A stretch of DNA of 64,000 nt from Cytophagaceae bacterium ABcell3 (GCA_030913385.1 CP133159.1:1014584-1078583), one strand, 5' to 3'; positions 1 to 9,363 are shown, numbered from the stretch's first letter. Made by a program: numbers and translations. The notes: a model not told the origin generated them from the letters alone.

Positions 1-1075
1 CGGTTTTTGCATACCTGTAAACAGATACTTCTTCATCAATATACTCTTGGTTGAGGGGATCGTTGAAAAGTTCTTTGCTTTGGAAATGGTTTGTAATGAC
101 CATATAGGTGGTGTCAGAGAAGTGCAAAGCAGTGTTTTGGGGTGATTTTTCAATTAACCCGACCTTCCCGTCGGCTTTAGACCCTATTAAAAACGTTTCT
201 GCTACAAATGACTCATAGTTTGAAGCTATAGTATAAGCTTCTTCAATATTTGAGGCGTACTGCAATATTTGTCTGGCAATAAGGGAAACCGGTGTTTTGC
301 CCTTTGTGGGAATTTCAGACTTGGCCGAGTTTAGGGTTATAGTCAACCCTTTTTCGTTCATGCCAGATACCACCCCACTAAAGCCTGCCCAAGTAACAGA
401 CATAAATTTATATCCGCTATCAGGCTTGTAGAAAGCTACTATTTTATCGCGGGAAAATGGTTCGCCAAAGTAAAAGTCGAAATTTCTGCCGATAAGAAGC
501 TTGTTGTCTTCAGAACTTTCTCCCCAAGTGGCAAAGGACGTACATCCGACCAAGTTCATATTTTGGAGTGCATGTCCAATATCATGGGCGCCATGGTAGC
601 TTAAAGACCGGTGGTATTTAGGGGCAATGTAGTCAAATAGATCATCCATATATGCCGCAGCTCCGTAAATTTCCAACAAAGTTTCTTCAGGCACATATTT
701 GTCTAGATCGCGATTAAACCAAGCAACGAGGTACTTTAAGAAGTTGAGGTATTTTTCAGAGGGTATCCGGTTCTTGATTTCGCCAATAAAAGCACTTTCT
801 TTTTCTTTCATTAAGTGCTGTGCCAACGCTCCAAAGGCCACACCTCTTTGGTACGGCTTTCCTTCCAGATATATCTCCCATAGACCTTGATGGTTCTTAA
901 TCAGTAGATTGTTGCCATATCTATATTGATTGGCATCAATTCTTTCAAGGTCTTCTGATATGTTGTCATCACTTGACGGCAGGGGTGGAACCATTCTTAC
1001 AGAAAAATAAAAAATGGTAAGACACAAAAGAATTGTGGCGCCCAAACCCCAGGCAAGATATTTTAAAATCCTCAT
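1..1075 (-). CDS. C45-family Ntn-hydrolase / acyltransferase-like protein (partial)
   Basis: Reading leftward from an ATG at 1075, the frame stays open for 358 codons and runs off the window, so the C-terminus is missing. An N-terminal membrane or signal segment (residues 5-25) is followed by text typical of acyl-CoA:6-aminopenicillanate acyltransferase-like (peptidase C45) proteins. The candidate nucleophile is Cys178 in LVGCTSFATWG, which autoproteolysis would expose, followed by GRNFDFYF and the SGVVSGMNEKGLT segment. Family knowledge: Ntn amidohydrolases that cleave or transfer acyl groups. It lies upstream of a pigment cluster, where such proteins are often found, so a role in trimming an acyl product is possible but inferred. 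Confidence 0.75.
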   Translation of the reverse strand, partial: MRILKYLAWGLGATILLCLTIFYFSVRMVPPLPSSDDNISEDLERIDANQYRYGNNLLIKNHQGLWEIYLEGKPYQRGVAFGALAQHLMKEKESAFIGEIKNRIPSEKYLNFLKYLVAWFNRDLDKYVPEETLLEIYGAAAYMDDLFDYIAPKYHRSLSYHGAHDIGHALQNMNLVGCTSFATWGESSEDNKLLIGRNFDFYFGEPFSRDKIVAFYKPDSGYKFMSVTWAGFSGVVSGMNEKGLTITLNSAKSEIPTKGKTPVSLIARQILQYASNIEEAYTIASNYESFVAETFLIGSKADGKVGLIEKSPQNTALHFSDTTYMVITNHFQSKELFNDPLNQEYIDEEVSVYRYAKT

Positions 1076-1355
1076 AAACTGCTTGTATACTATAAGTAAA
1101 ATTAGAAAAAGCAGGGGAATATTGTGACTAGAGGCAAGATTATTTCAAAAATATGATTACCAGTTTAAGTCTCTAGGAAGTAATAAGTTTTTATTTGTAT
1201 GATAATATGCTCTTTATACTGCCATCCTTTAAATGGCGGTATGCGCTATTGGTAGATAATAAAGCGGCCATTGATGAAATTGCGTTAAGAACTTTATAAG
1301 CATGAAGCGGCCAAAAAATTTGCTGTTTGAGCCCGACGCCAGGAGGGTGAGTTTC

Positions 1356-1375
1356 ATCCCGATAGCTATCGGGAT
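1356..1375. repeat. 20-bp perfect palindrome
   Basis: ATCCCGATAG followed directly by its reverse complement CTATCGGGAT. It lies in a 525-bp stretch (1076-1600) without a convincing gene. No function can be assigned. Confidence 0.5.
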
Positions 1376-1428
1376 AGCGTAATGGTTATAAAGTTTAGCA
1401 AATTTCATCACAGGCCTTGACTTTTTTG

Positions 1429-1459
1429 CTTACTTTTTTTGTCTAAGAAAAAAAGTAAG
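1429..1459. terminator. A/T-rich hairpin, possible terminator or dispersed repeat
   Basis: CTTACTTTTTTT, a 7-base loop, then AAAAAAAGTAAG form a perfect 12-bp stem. It lies downstream of the leftward gene ending at 1601 and could end its transcripts. The flanking GGCCTTGAC and GAGGCAAAAAG partly pair as well, which suggests a larger structured repeat. Apart from this hairpin and the palindrome at 1356, I see nothing in 1076-1600. Confidence 0.35.
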
Positions 1460-1600
1460 GCCCTGCCGGCGAGGCAAAAAGTTACTAAACGAGCCTATGT
1501 AAGCTAATAAAACATAAGGTATCTAAATGGGTAACCCTAATTTCAAAAATATGCCGTTGTAAACGGAGGATAAGGTTGAAACTACTGCTTTTTTGTAGGT

Positions 1601-2260
1601 TTACTTGTATACGTCAGGGTCTATTTCTTTTCCCATAGTTCCCCGTAGCCGCTCAAAAAAGCTTTCTTTTTCAGTGAGAGGAGTAAAGTCCTTCACAAAT
1701 GCCCGGGAAGGATCGATGTTCGGGGTGTGCATTTGCAGCGTTTCTAGGGTGTCAAAAACTATGGGGAGAAAATCTACCTCAATATCATTTTTTCTTGCAA
1801 AGCGCCGTAATGCAAAGTTTTGAACCGGGTCTGTGGCCAACGCTATCTTTTCAAGTCCATTTTTTCGGGCAAGCCGATGGGAGTAGTATAAGTTTTCTGT
1901 ACTGTGTTCCGCAAGAGTGTCGGTCAGGATATCCTCTTCTGGAATGCCCAGTGCCATAGCATACTCTTTCATTATCTTACTTTCAACGTATGGCGAGTAA
2001 ACTGCTGCCCCAGAGTAAATAACCTTTTTGACAAAGCCATTGCTATGCAGGTAATGGGACCAATGCACCCTCATTTTCATGATAATATGCCACTCCTCGT
2101 CCTCATATGGAAACCCTGGAACAATAATGGCATCGTATGGGAAGTTTGCTTTGTTATTGACAAAAGACTTTCCGGCTGATCTTTTAAGACAAGAGATGCA
2201 TAAAAATCCTAATAGTATGATCAGGACAATCGCCTGGAAAAATCTTTTCAAGAGAATCAT
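1601..2260 (-). CDS. SanA/YdcF/ElyC-like DUF218 family protein
   Basis: This is a 219-residue protein with an N-terminal hydrophobic segment (residues 7-25, ending LCISC), so it is either membrane-anchored or a lipoprotein. The body fits the DUF218 family: DAIIVPGFPY at residues 43-52, VIYSGAAVYSPYVES, the EDILTDTLAEHSTENLYYS segment and IALATDPVQ. E. coli members (SanA, ElyC, YdcF) act in envelope integrity; the biochemical activity is not settled. It stands alone between the C45 hydrolase and the leftward pigment genes, separated from the latter by a 102-bp imperfect palindrome. A link to the pigment cluster is not shown. Confidence 0.75.
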   Translation of the reverse strand: MILLKRFFQAIVLIILLGFLCISCLKRSAGKSFVNNKANFPYDAIIVPGFPYEDEEWHIIMKMRVHWSHYLHSNGFVKKVIYSGAAVYSPYVESKIMKEYAMALGIPEEDILTDTLAEHSTENLYYSHRLARKNGLEKIALATDPVQNFALRRFARKNDIEVDFLPIVFDTLETLQMHTPNIDPSRAFVKDFTPLTEKESFFERLRGTMGKEIDPDVYK

Positions 2261-2314
2261 CAGTGGTAAGGTTTAATATTTAACCTGGATTATGCATTAG
2301 ATTTCGTTATGAGG

Positions 2315-2416
2315 GGCAAAAGAACAAAAAATCAGCGTATTTGGTTTGCAAAGCATAGTGGTTCTATGGTTAAAAACCAAATACGAGCGAAGCGTCTGAT
2401 TTGAAGTTTTTTTGCC
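2315..2416. repeat. 102-bp imperfect palindrome (MITE-like or long hairpin)
   Basis: The ends match as inverted repeats: GGCAAAAGAACAAAAAATCA on the left and, read on the other strand from the right, GGCAAAAAAACTTCAAATCA. An inner pair, CGTATTTGGTTT and AAACCAAATACG, continues the stem. The loop holds AGCATAGTGGTTCT. It fills most of the gap between two leftward genes and could be a small dispersed element or an RNA hairpin. Confidence 0.5.
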
Positions 2417-2476
2417 ACGTAATAGAAAGTTCTAATGTATATTTCAGGTTTAACCAATGAATTAGACTATTGTTTT

Positions 2477-3988
2477 TTAGGCCCTCCTTACCTGGTTTAA
2501 AATATACTCATGACCTAAAAATTCGGAGCAGGTTGTTATTGATCCTATGGTTACCCCTAAAACACCGTGCATGTTTAGGTTTTGGCCTGTCAGGAATAGA
2601 TTGGGAACTTTTGTTCGGGCACTTATAAAAGAACGTAAAGGATCTTTATGGTCTTTCACTATTCCATATAGTGACCCATCTTTGGTGCCGATATAATCTC
2701 TGTAGGTTAAAGGAGTGGAGGTATAGTAGGATACAATATTTTCTCTCAGTCCAGGGAATTTCTTTTCTATCTTATCTAACAGTAACTCTGCTTTTTCTTT
2801 TTTGAAAGCTTCATATCCTGACCCACGGTCGTTTTCTGAAGCGACAGTATTAAAAGTGTCAGCCCAAGGCGCCGTATCCGCATATTGCATATAGGTCATG
2901 GCTATAAGAGAGTCCGTGTATTCCTGCTCTTCTGATGATGCTCCTGTAAATAAAGCATACCCTTTTGGCCAGTCATCACCATACACTGCACCGTCCCATA
3001 CATTTTTGTCAATGTAGTGGTAATAGTTGCAGTTGAAGTATTTCATGGAATTTTTTTTCAATACTATGTATATGATAAACACAGAAACCGAGTTTTCTAA
3101 GCTGCTTATCCTTTTTCTATAGGCTTTGCGTATGCCTACACCTTCTTGTATCATATCTAGCGTTACGGCAGGGTGTACGTTAGATATGAATTGCTTTGCT
3201 TCGAACCTTCTTCCATCTGCGAGTTCAACAAAGCGGATTTTGTCTCCGTCAAAAATAAAGTTCTTAGCTTGGGCATGTTTAATTACTTTTCCTCCATTAT
3301 TGAGAATATTGCGAGTAAGCTGTATGGCAATTTGGGAGCCACCATTGATGCATCTATAGGCGCTTTCTATATAAGAATTGATAACCAGCGCATAAGTGTA
3401 AAGAGGGGTTCTGTCCCCTTCTCCTGCAAAAAGTGGGTTTGTGCCGGCCAGGACTGATCTCAGTTTTTCATCTTTTGTGAATGAGGCAATAAAGTCTCTG
3501 GCATTGATGGTTAAAAATGGAATACTGCTAAAGTCTAAGTTGCTTACCTTAAGGTTGTATAAAGGGAAGCTTTCGCAAACTTCTTTAATTTTGTCACAAA
3601 AGTCGCTTATGGCTTTTCTTTCTTGCGGGAAATAAGATGATAGTATATTTATAAAGTTATCATAGCCTTGTCCGTAACGATAGGCTGTGTCGTCCCCCTC
3701 AAAGGTGATGATGTCAAAGCCATTTTCATCCAACTTTTTTAGCCTAAGGTTGTCCATGATGCCCAAATACTTAAAGTATTGGTTGAGGTTCTGGTTTTCG
3801 TCCAGCCCACCAATGTAGTGTATTCCAGTATCGAAAATTTGTTTGTCCCGTACGAAAGTTTGTAGGTTGCCGCCTAACTGTTTGTTTTTTTCCAGCACAA
3901 GTACATTATACCCTTCCTTGCTAAGGATAGATCCACATTCAAGTCCTCCGAGTCCGCTACCTATTATTATAATATCATACTTTTCCAT
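2477..3988 (-). CDS. CrtI/retinol-saturase-like NAD(P)/FAD-dependent oxidoreductase
   Basis: This is a 503-residue flavoprotein. The N-terminal Rossmann motif GSGLGGLECGSILSKEG with VLVLEKN binds the FAD ADP part. The C-terminus carries NLFLTGQNLNMHGVLGVT, the second FAD contact seen in phytoene-desaturase and all-trans-retinol 13,14-reductase relatives. Such enzymes desaturate, isomerise or saturate polyenes. It overlaps the start-side MMPL fusion gene by 14 bp (3975-3988) and is the last gene of the leftward group, which fits a tailoring step on the polyene or its fatty chain. The substrate is inferred from context only. Confidence 0.8.
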   Translation of the reverse strand: MEKYDIIIIGSGLGGLECGSILSKEGYNVLVLEKNKQLGGNLQTFVRDKQIFDTGIHYIGGLDENQNLNQYFKYLGIMDNLRLKKLDENGFDIITFEGDDTAYRYGQGYDNFINILSSYFPQERKAISDFCDKIKEVCESFPLYNLKVSNLDFSSIPFLTINARDFIASFTKDEKLRSVLAGTNPLFAGEGDRTPLYTYALVINSYIESAYRCINGGSQIAIQLTRNILNNGGKVIKHAQAKNFIFDGDKIRFVELADGRRFEAKQFISNVHPAVTLDMIQEGVGIRKAYRKRISSLENSVSVFIIYIVLKKNSMKYFNCNYYHYIDKNVWDGAVYGDDWPKGYALFTGASSEEQEYTDSLIAMTYMQYADTAPWADTFNTVASENDRGSGYEAFKKEKAELLLDKIEKKFPGLRENIVSYYTSTPLTYRDYIGTKDGSLYGIVKDHKDPLRSFISARTKVPNLFLTGQNLNMHGVLGVTIGSITTCSEFLGHEYILNQVRRA

Positions 3989-6900
3989 TGCCGCTCTTTT
4001 CCAGAATAAATAAAGTGTTTGATGTGTATTTTGTATTGTCTATAGTTTTTAAAGACAGGTTATTGTTTTCTGCAAAACTTTGTACCATTTTATCAGAAAT
4101 ATAGCAAAAGCTATTTTGGGTTTTGTTAAAACCATACCGAGTGGAAAAAACCTCTGTGAGCGCTGTTCTTTTGTGCAGCTTGGTATTGCTACTGTTTCCA
4201 TCACGTATGATTATCATCCCATGGTCAGGTAAGTTGTCTATTATTTTTTTCAATAACTTCATTTGCTCTTCACAAAGCAGGTAATGCAATAGGTCGCTTA
4301 TTATAAAAACGTCAGCTTTTTCAAAAGAAAAACCTGTTACATCGGCATGAATAAACGATAAGCCAGAAGGCTTAACCGGGCAATTGGCTGCTGTTTCTAT
4401 TTTGTCTTGGTCATAGTCAATGCCTATAATATGTCTTTTTGAAGAAGAAAATGCCAAAGAATAAGAGATTAGCCCATATCCGCAACCGATATCGTAAATT
4501 TTTGCTTCTGCTGGAATTAGCTCATGAAGTAATAGGTAATAACCTTCCAGCCGGAATTTAACTTTTAGGTACCATTCTAAGACAGGGCCTTTGTAAAGGT
4601 AATTTTTTAAGATTGTTTCTTTATAATAAAGTGGATTTTCCTGCTCCATCCTGAGGGTTTTGTATTCACTTTTGAAATACCTACTGATCTTTTTTGTCGC
4701 TTCAGAATATCCCGAGCCAAACAGCTCTGAACCATAGGCAATCCGAGGAAGGAATTTTACCGTAATATTCCCACTTTTTAAATAAAAACCATCACTTTTA
4801 GGCATTGTATAGCTTGTGCCATGGAGAATGACAGGCTGGATATCGAGTTTAAAGTGCTGAGCTAAGAAGAGTGCACCTTTGTGAAAACGCCCGATTTCGG
4901 CAGTGTTAGACCTTGTCCCTTCTGGGAAAATAACTATTGAGTACCCTTCTTCAATAAGCTTTTCAATTTTGCCCACCTGCTCTTCTACACCAACGGTGGT
5001 TGAAATAAAATCTGCGTATTTGACTACTGATCCGAAAAATGGAGAATTGTATACCCAGTCGTTAGTTACCATTACCACTTTATGGTGTAACATGAGCATT
5101 AGTAGAATATCTAAAAAAGAGTGGTGGTTGGCAATAATCACAGAGGGCTTAGAAAAGTCAGCAAGCGATTTTCCTACAATGCTGATATTTACGTTTCTCA
5201 TGATATAGACAAGAGAGCTACAGAAGACTCTAATAACATGATGGTAAATGAGCTTTTTGCGCCTGGAAGGCAGAATAGGTAGGTAAAACACCGCTCTTAT
5301 CAATGAGAGTATAAGGCAACCAGTCAGAAAATAAACAAAAGCGAAGGAGGAAAGAAACAATGATTTAAAAGTATAGGGAATAAGCCCTTTCTGTTTCCTC
5401 TTTATTATTAAAAAGTTATAAAGGAGTGGCTGAAGGGTAAATGTAATAAAGGTTACAGAGGTAATCCCGATAATAGCCAGCAGGGCAATAGATTGTAGCG
5501 CTGGATGTCGTGCAAATGCCAATACTCCGATGCTTAATAAGGTTGTTACGGCTGAAAGTATAATTGATTTTTTATACGATAGTATGGTTTTTAGCCCTTT
5601 GGCTGCGTCTTGCAAGTACCCGCGGGTGGTAAATATGCTGTAGTCTACCCCAAGCCCAAAAATGAACGTGCAAACAACAATATTGACTATGTTGAACCGT
5701 AAGTCAAAAAAGCCCATAATGCCTAAAATCCATAACCAGCTTACTAATATTGGAGTGAATATCACAAGGGTTACTTCAATTCTGCCGTATGTTATAAATA
5801 TAATCAGGAAAACAACGATCAGCGATATATTAACTAATTTGTTGAAATCTTCCTGAAGAAGACGGATTAAGCTTGATGTAAGATAGCTTTTGTCAAATGC
5901 CAAAGCGGCGTCCAGCTCCTCTAATACATTTATTACTGAGGCTTTATGCTCTGTGGTGGTTTTTATGGTAGAAATGACTGATACTTTGCCATTTTGGCTA
6001 ACGATATAGTCATCTCCAAATACAGAAAATATTTTCTCGATATGTTCTTGCTCCAATGGTGCATAAGTGTTCTTTAACAGCGTCTCAAAGGTAGAGAATC
6101 CATCTGCTTTAAAGCCAGTTTGAGAGGCTTTAGAAATAAATGAAGTGTATACTGAGTCTGCATTATGCTCCTGCCAATAGCTGTTCCACTGGTGCAACCG
6201 CTCCCGCTGAACAGATGGCGCTGGCACAAGATCATTGACAGAGGTGTAAGAAAAAATATTTCCCTGATCTTTAAGTTTTTCTAGCTTTTCTCGTGTTTTC
6301 AGCTCTTTTTCCAAAGCATCTTCTAAATTCTGCCCGGATGTGATGGCAAAAACGGTATTGGCCGAAAAGGTAGAAATGCGGTTAATGTTCTCTTCGTATG
6401 CAGCTAGCTCTGGTGGCATATAGTGAAGCCGGTTCATGTCATCCTCAAAAGCGTAGTTTTTCCATGTAAACAAACTGGCAACGGAAAGGAACAACAATAA
6501 AAGCAAAGACCATTTAGCTTTAAAAAATGGGTATTCTGCAATAGCAGACACGGTTTTCTCAATAAAGTTTTGAGGGTTTTCTTTTGTTGCTGTTTTATTG
6601 TTTTTCCTTATAATAAAATGAGGGAGCACTGTGAGGGTATAAATAGAACCTGCTAAAACACTAACTCCAGCAAAGATGCCAAAATCGGCAAGGGCTTCTG
6701 AATGTAGAAATATCAGTGACAAAAAAGCCGCTGCAGTGGTAAGGCTGCTAATCAGAAGTGGCGTATTCAGGTCTCTAAACAATGTACTGGCTTCCTTGTG
6801 GTCTTTGTAATGGGTAAATAAGTGCAGGGAATAGTCTATGGTTATGCCCAATAAAATAGATCCTACTCCTAAAGAAATTGTAGAAACTGTTCCTTTTACT

Positions 6901-7841
6901 AAGGCAAGTACTGCTAGAGCAACCAATGCTCCGAATAGTCCAGGGGTAATTCCAATAAAAAAAATGAACATGTTTCTGTAAAAAAATGATATAAACAGAA
7001 ACAGTACAATGAGGGCTAGTGAAATAGTGATGAAAATATCCTCTTTAATTTGGTTGGCGTTGGCAACGGCAATAGCAGTTTGGCCAAAATACTCTATATT
7101 AAAATCAGGACTCGTATCAGAAAAAGCTTCAATCTGACGGTTTATCCCTTTAATAAGTTTACCGTTATTAGAAGTTTCGTTGGGCGGGTTTGCAAGCTCT
7201 ACAAAAAAGATCAAGTGTTTTTGGTCTTGAGATAGCAGATGGTTTTGATAAAGCTTAATGTTTTCATCTGTCTGAAAGGTACTGCTTTTTTGGAGTGGCA
7301 AGTTTACTATGCCCAGCGGATCGTTGATTAGCATTTTTTTGTTCACAATGCTAAGAGGGGAAACAAGGGCTTTGTAGTTTTTCTTTAAAGTATTTTCTAA
7401 CCCTTCAGAAGTGATTTTTTGGTTGATTTGTTCATAATCTTCTGCTGTCAGGTAGATGGGTAGTTTTTCTGAGTATAAGCTGTAAAGGGTTTCCAGGTGT
7501 TGATCTGAAAAGCTTATTTGGATGTTTTGGATAAGTTCGGGATACTTTTGCCTCAGGCTATCGGCGAAAATAGTACTGTGCTCTATTAAATGTTCTGGCG
7601 AGGATAGAGAATCTTTGGTGTATATATGAAATACCAAACGGTTGTTAATCTTAAAACCTTCCAACACCTCACTTATCTTAGTAAGGTTGTCGTCCTTAGG
7701 AATGACATTGATGATATTCTCTTCAAGCTTTAATGTACTTACTAGGTAAAAGCAGCCTGCGATGAACAAGCCGAAAAAAGCCGCAGCAACCCCTTTGTAT
7801 TTTTGAATTAAAAGGTAAAGGTTATGGAAAAGGTTTTTCAT
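3975..7841 (-). CDS. MMPL/RND exporter fused to PlsC-type acyltransferase and SAM methyltransferase
   Basis: A 1288-residue protein with three parts. Residues 1-850 form an MMPL/RND-type transporter: TM1 near 15-37, a large periplasmic loop, a TM bundle at about 265-410 (with GITIDYSLHLFTHYKD), a second loop, and a TM bundle at about 690-850 (with FGLGVDYSIFTT). Residues 880-1070 are a 1-acyl-glycerol-phosphate-type acyltransferase, with the HX4D motif in NHHSFLD near 905 and FPEGTRS near 971. Residues 1100-1288 are a class I methyltransferase, with DIGCGYG near 1117. MMPL exporters are standard in aryl-polyene/flexirubin clusters; acyltransferase and methyltransferase are usually separate genes. 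No frameshift or stop separates the parts, so it appears to be a genuine fusion joining assembly and export at the inner membrane. Confidence 0.88.
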   Translation of the reverse strand: MKNLFHNLYLLIQKYKGVAAAFFGLFIAGCFYLVSTLKLEENIINVIPKDDNLTKISEVLEGFKINNRLVFHIYTKDSLSSPEHLIEHSTIFADSLRQKYPELIQNIQISFSDQHLETLYSLYSEKLPIYLTAEDYEQINQKITSEGLENTLKKNYKALVSPLSIVNKKMLINDPLGIVNLPLQKSSTFQTDENIKLYQNHLLSQDQKHLIFFVELANPPNETSNNGKLIKGINRQIEAFSDTSPDFNIEYFGQTAIAVANANQIKEDIFITISLALIVLFLFISFFYRNMFIFFIGITPGLFGALVALAVLALVKGTVSTISLGVGSILLGITIDYSLHLFTHYKDHKEASTLFRDLNTPLLISSLTTAAAFLSLIFLHSEALADFGIFAGVSVLAGSIYTLTVLPHFIIRKNNKTATKENPQNFIEKTVSAIAEYPFFKAKWSLLLLLFLSVASLFTWKNYAFEDDMNRLHYMPPELAAYEENINRISTFSANTVFAITSGQNLEDALEKELKTREKLEKLKDQGNIFSYTSVNDLVPAPSVQRERLHQWNSYWQEHNADSVYTSFISKASQTGFKADGFSTFETLLKNTYAPLEQEHIEKIFSVFGDDYIVSQNGKVSVISTIKTTTEHKASVINVLEELDAALAFDKSYLTSSLIRLLQEDFNKLVNISLIVVFLIIFITYGRIEVTLVIFTPILVSWLWILGIMGFFDLRFNIVNIVVCTFIFGLGVDYSIFTTRGYLQDAAKGLKTILSYKKSIILSAVTTLLSIGVLAFARHPALQSIALLAIIGITSVTFITFTLQPLLYNFLIIKRKQKGLIPYTFKSLFLSSFAFVYFLTGCLILSLIRAVFYLPILPSRRKKLIYHHVIRVFCSSLVYIMRNVNISIVGKSLADFSKPSVIIANHHSFLDILLMLMLHHKVVMVTNDWVYNSPFFGSVVKYADFISTTVGVEEQVGKIEKLIEEGYSIVIFPEGTRSNTAEIGRFHKGALFLAQHFKLDIQPVILHGTSYTMPKSDGFYLKSGNITVKFLPRIAYGSELFGSGYSEATKKISRYFKSEYKTLRMEQENPLYYKETILKNYLYKGPVLEWYLKVKFRLEGYYLLLHELIPAEAKIYDIGCGYGLISYSLAFSSSKRHIIGIDYDQDKIETAANCPVKPSGLSFIHADVTGFSFEKADVFIISDLLHYLLCEEQMKLLKKIIDNLPDHGMIIIRDGNSSNTKLHKRTALTEVFSTRYGFNKTQNSFCYISDKMVQSFAENNNLSLKTIDNTKYTSNTLFILEKSGNGKV

Positions 7842-7898
7842 TAAGTATAACTTTTTGGGAAAATTATGCCCTTTATTTATACGAAAATGTTTTAATGC

Positions 7899-9149
7899 TT
7901 ATTTCTTTAGGTCTCCTAAAACATTGGCTAATGCAAGTATGGCCCGGTCATGTTTCTTTACAAAAGGGTTGTTTAAATCCCAAACATACCCGGCTAAAAC
8001 AGAGCAAATTTGACTTTTTAGCTCAATGTTCGACTCAGAAGTAAAGAAGATTTTTTGCAGGTTCCCGTCATACCACCTTTTGACGAATGCTCTGAAAACA
8101 TCTACGCCTAGTTTAAGGTAATCTGAATATTCGGTTTCCCAGTCAGGTTTTTCACCTTTTAGTTGCCGTGCTATTAATTTTGCAGCTACTGCACTTGACT
8201 CGCTCGCCAATGTGACACCTGAGGAAAAAATAGGGTCTAAAAATTCGGTGCTATTGCCTGTAAGTACAAAACCATCTCCGTAAAGCTTCTTTACTGCTGC
8301 CGAATAGCCTGTGATTTTTTTGGGGCCTAAAACTATATCTTCTGGCGAGAAGCGTCCTTTCAGATCGGGGACTGCTTCTATCCATTGGGCAAATTGGTTG
8401 ATTTCATCTCCTTCATACCTGTTTATTATGTCAGGATCGCCAACTACTCCTACAGAGGTAGTGCCATCTGAAAATGGAATTACCCATAACCATACGCCAT
8501 CTGTATAGTCAATGATTAGAATTCTGTTCCCATCACTTCCTTTAGGCCTGTTCGGGTCTTTGATATGGCTGAAGAAAGCAGCTCTTACTGGAAAGTCTGA
8601 CGGTTCGTCTAGCTTAAGCAACCTCGGTAGTACACGTCCGTATCCACTTGCGTCTACTATAAATTTTGCTTTTATAGTATAGAAAGTCCCGTCCTCTTTT
8701 TGTATAGTTGTTAAAGATGCGTGGTTTTGGATAAAAGAAACCTTCGTAACAGTTGACTTATAAGATACTTTTACGCCTTTTTTTTCTACTTCTTTTGCAA
8801 GAATAGTATCAAAATCAGCTCTTTTTACTTGCCAAGTCCAGCTCCACCCCTTGGTAAACTGGGTAGAAAAATCAAAATCAGTAATATGCCCGTTTCTGAC
8901 ATGGGAAAACTTAGCACCGAATTTTTTTTGGAACCCTGCTTTGTCAACAGCATCTAGCAGGCCAGCATATTCCAAGTTTTCCATACATCTTGGTAGTAGG
9001 CTTTCTCCTATAACAAACCTGGGGAATTCTTCTTTTTCTACTATTTTGACCTCAAAACCTTCATTTTTTAATATTGAGGCGGCAATACTTCCCGCAGGCC
9101 CCGCTCCGATTACGAGGACGTCTGTTTCCTCGGTGTAACTAACTGACAT
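7899..9149 (-). CDS. Flavin-dependent halogenase-like oxidoreductase
   Basis: A 416-residue FAD enzyme. GAGPAGSIAASIL at 15-27 binds FAD. WLWVIP at 220-225 matches the WxWxIP motif of flavin-dependent halogenases, and the FxxKxG pattern (F73 to G78, candidate catalytic K76) matches the lysine that carries chloramine/HOCl in that family. Flexirubins of some Bacteroidota are chlorinated on the aryl ring, so ring halogenation is plausible. WxWxIP also occurs in related monooxygenases and reductases, so activity is not proven. It is the first leftward gene from the divergent control region. Confidence 0.72.
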   Translation of the reverse strand: MSVSYTEETDVLVIGAGPAGSIAASILKNEGFEVKIVEKEEFPRFVIGESLLPRCMENLEYAGLLDAVDKAGFQKKFGAKFSHVRNGHITDFDFSTQFTKGWSWTWQVKRADFDTILAKEVEKKGVKVSYKSTVTKVSFIQNHASLTTIQKEDGTFYTIKAKFIVDASGYGRVLPRLLKLDEPSDFPVRAAFFSHIKDPNRPKGSDGNRILIIDYTDGVWLWVIPFSDGTTSVGVVGDPDIINRYEGDEINQFAQWIEAVPDLKGRFSPEDIVLGPKKITGYSAAVKKLYGDGFVLTGNSTEFLDPIFSSGVTLASESSAVAAKLIARQLKGEKPDWETEYSDYLKLGVDVFRAFVKRWYDGNLQKIFFTSESNIELKSQICSVLAGYVWDLNNPFVKKHDRAILALANVLGDLKK

Positions 9150-9270
9150 TTATCTTTACTAATATTTATTTTAGGTATGGGAACTCTTCAAACTAACTCA
9201 AGGTATTACAAATAAACGGAAATAAATAATTGCCGCTTTGATCATGTAAGTATTGAAGGTAAAACGACGA

Positions 9271-9302
9271 AACTATATTTTGTTTATACTACCAATATAG
9301 TT
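9271..9302. promoter_or_regulatory. Inverted repeat in the divergent control region
   Basis: AACTATATT and AATATAGTT form a perfect 9-bp inverted repeat with a 14-bp spacer, followed by eight T. It is the only clear structure in the 214 bp between the leftward halogenase-like gene and the rightward ammonia lyase. It could be a regulator-binding site or an attenuator-like hairpin before the 17-gene run. I could not place a confident TAnnTTTG promoter here. Confidence 0.4.
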
Positions 9303-9363
9303 TTTTTTGTAAAATTTCTACATGCTATATGTAGACGAACACGTATTAGTATTAAAAATTATA

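Noticed and set aside
699-890. Plus-strand 63-codon frame
   Set aside because: Antisense to the C45 hydrolase gene, which is open over 358 codons with clear family motifs.
1229-1411. Minus-strand 60-codon frame
   Set aside because: Covers the 20-bp palindrome, has no family features and no good start context; probably non-coding.
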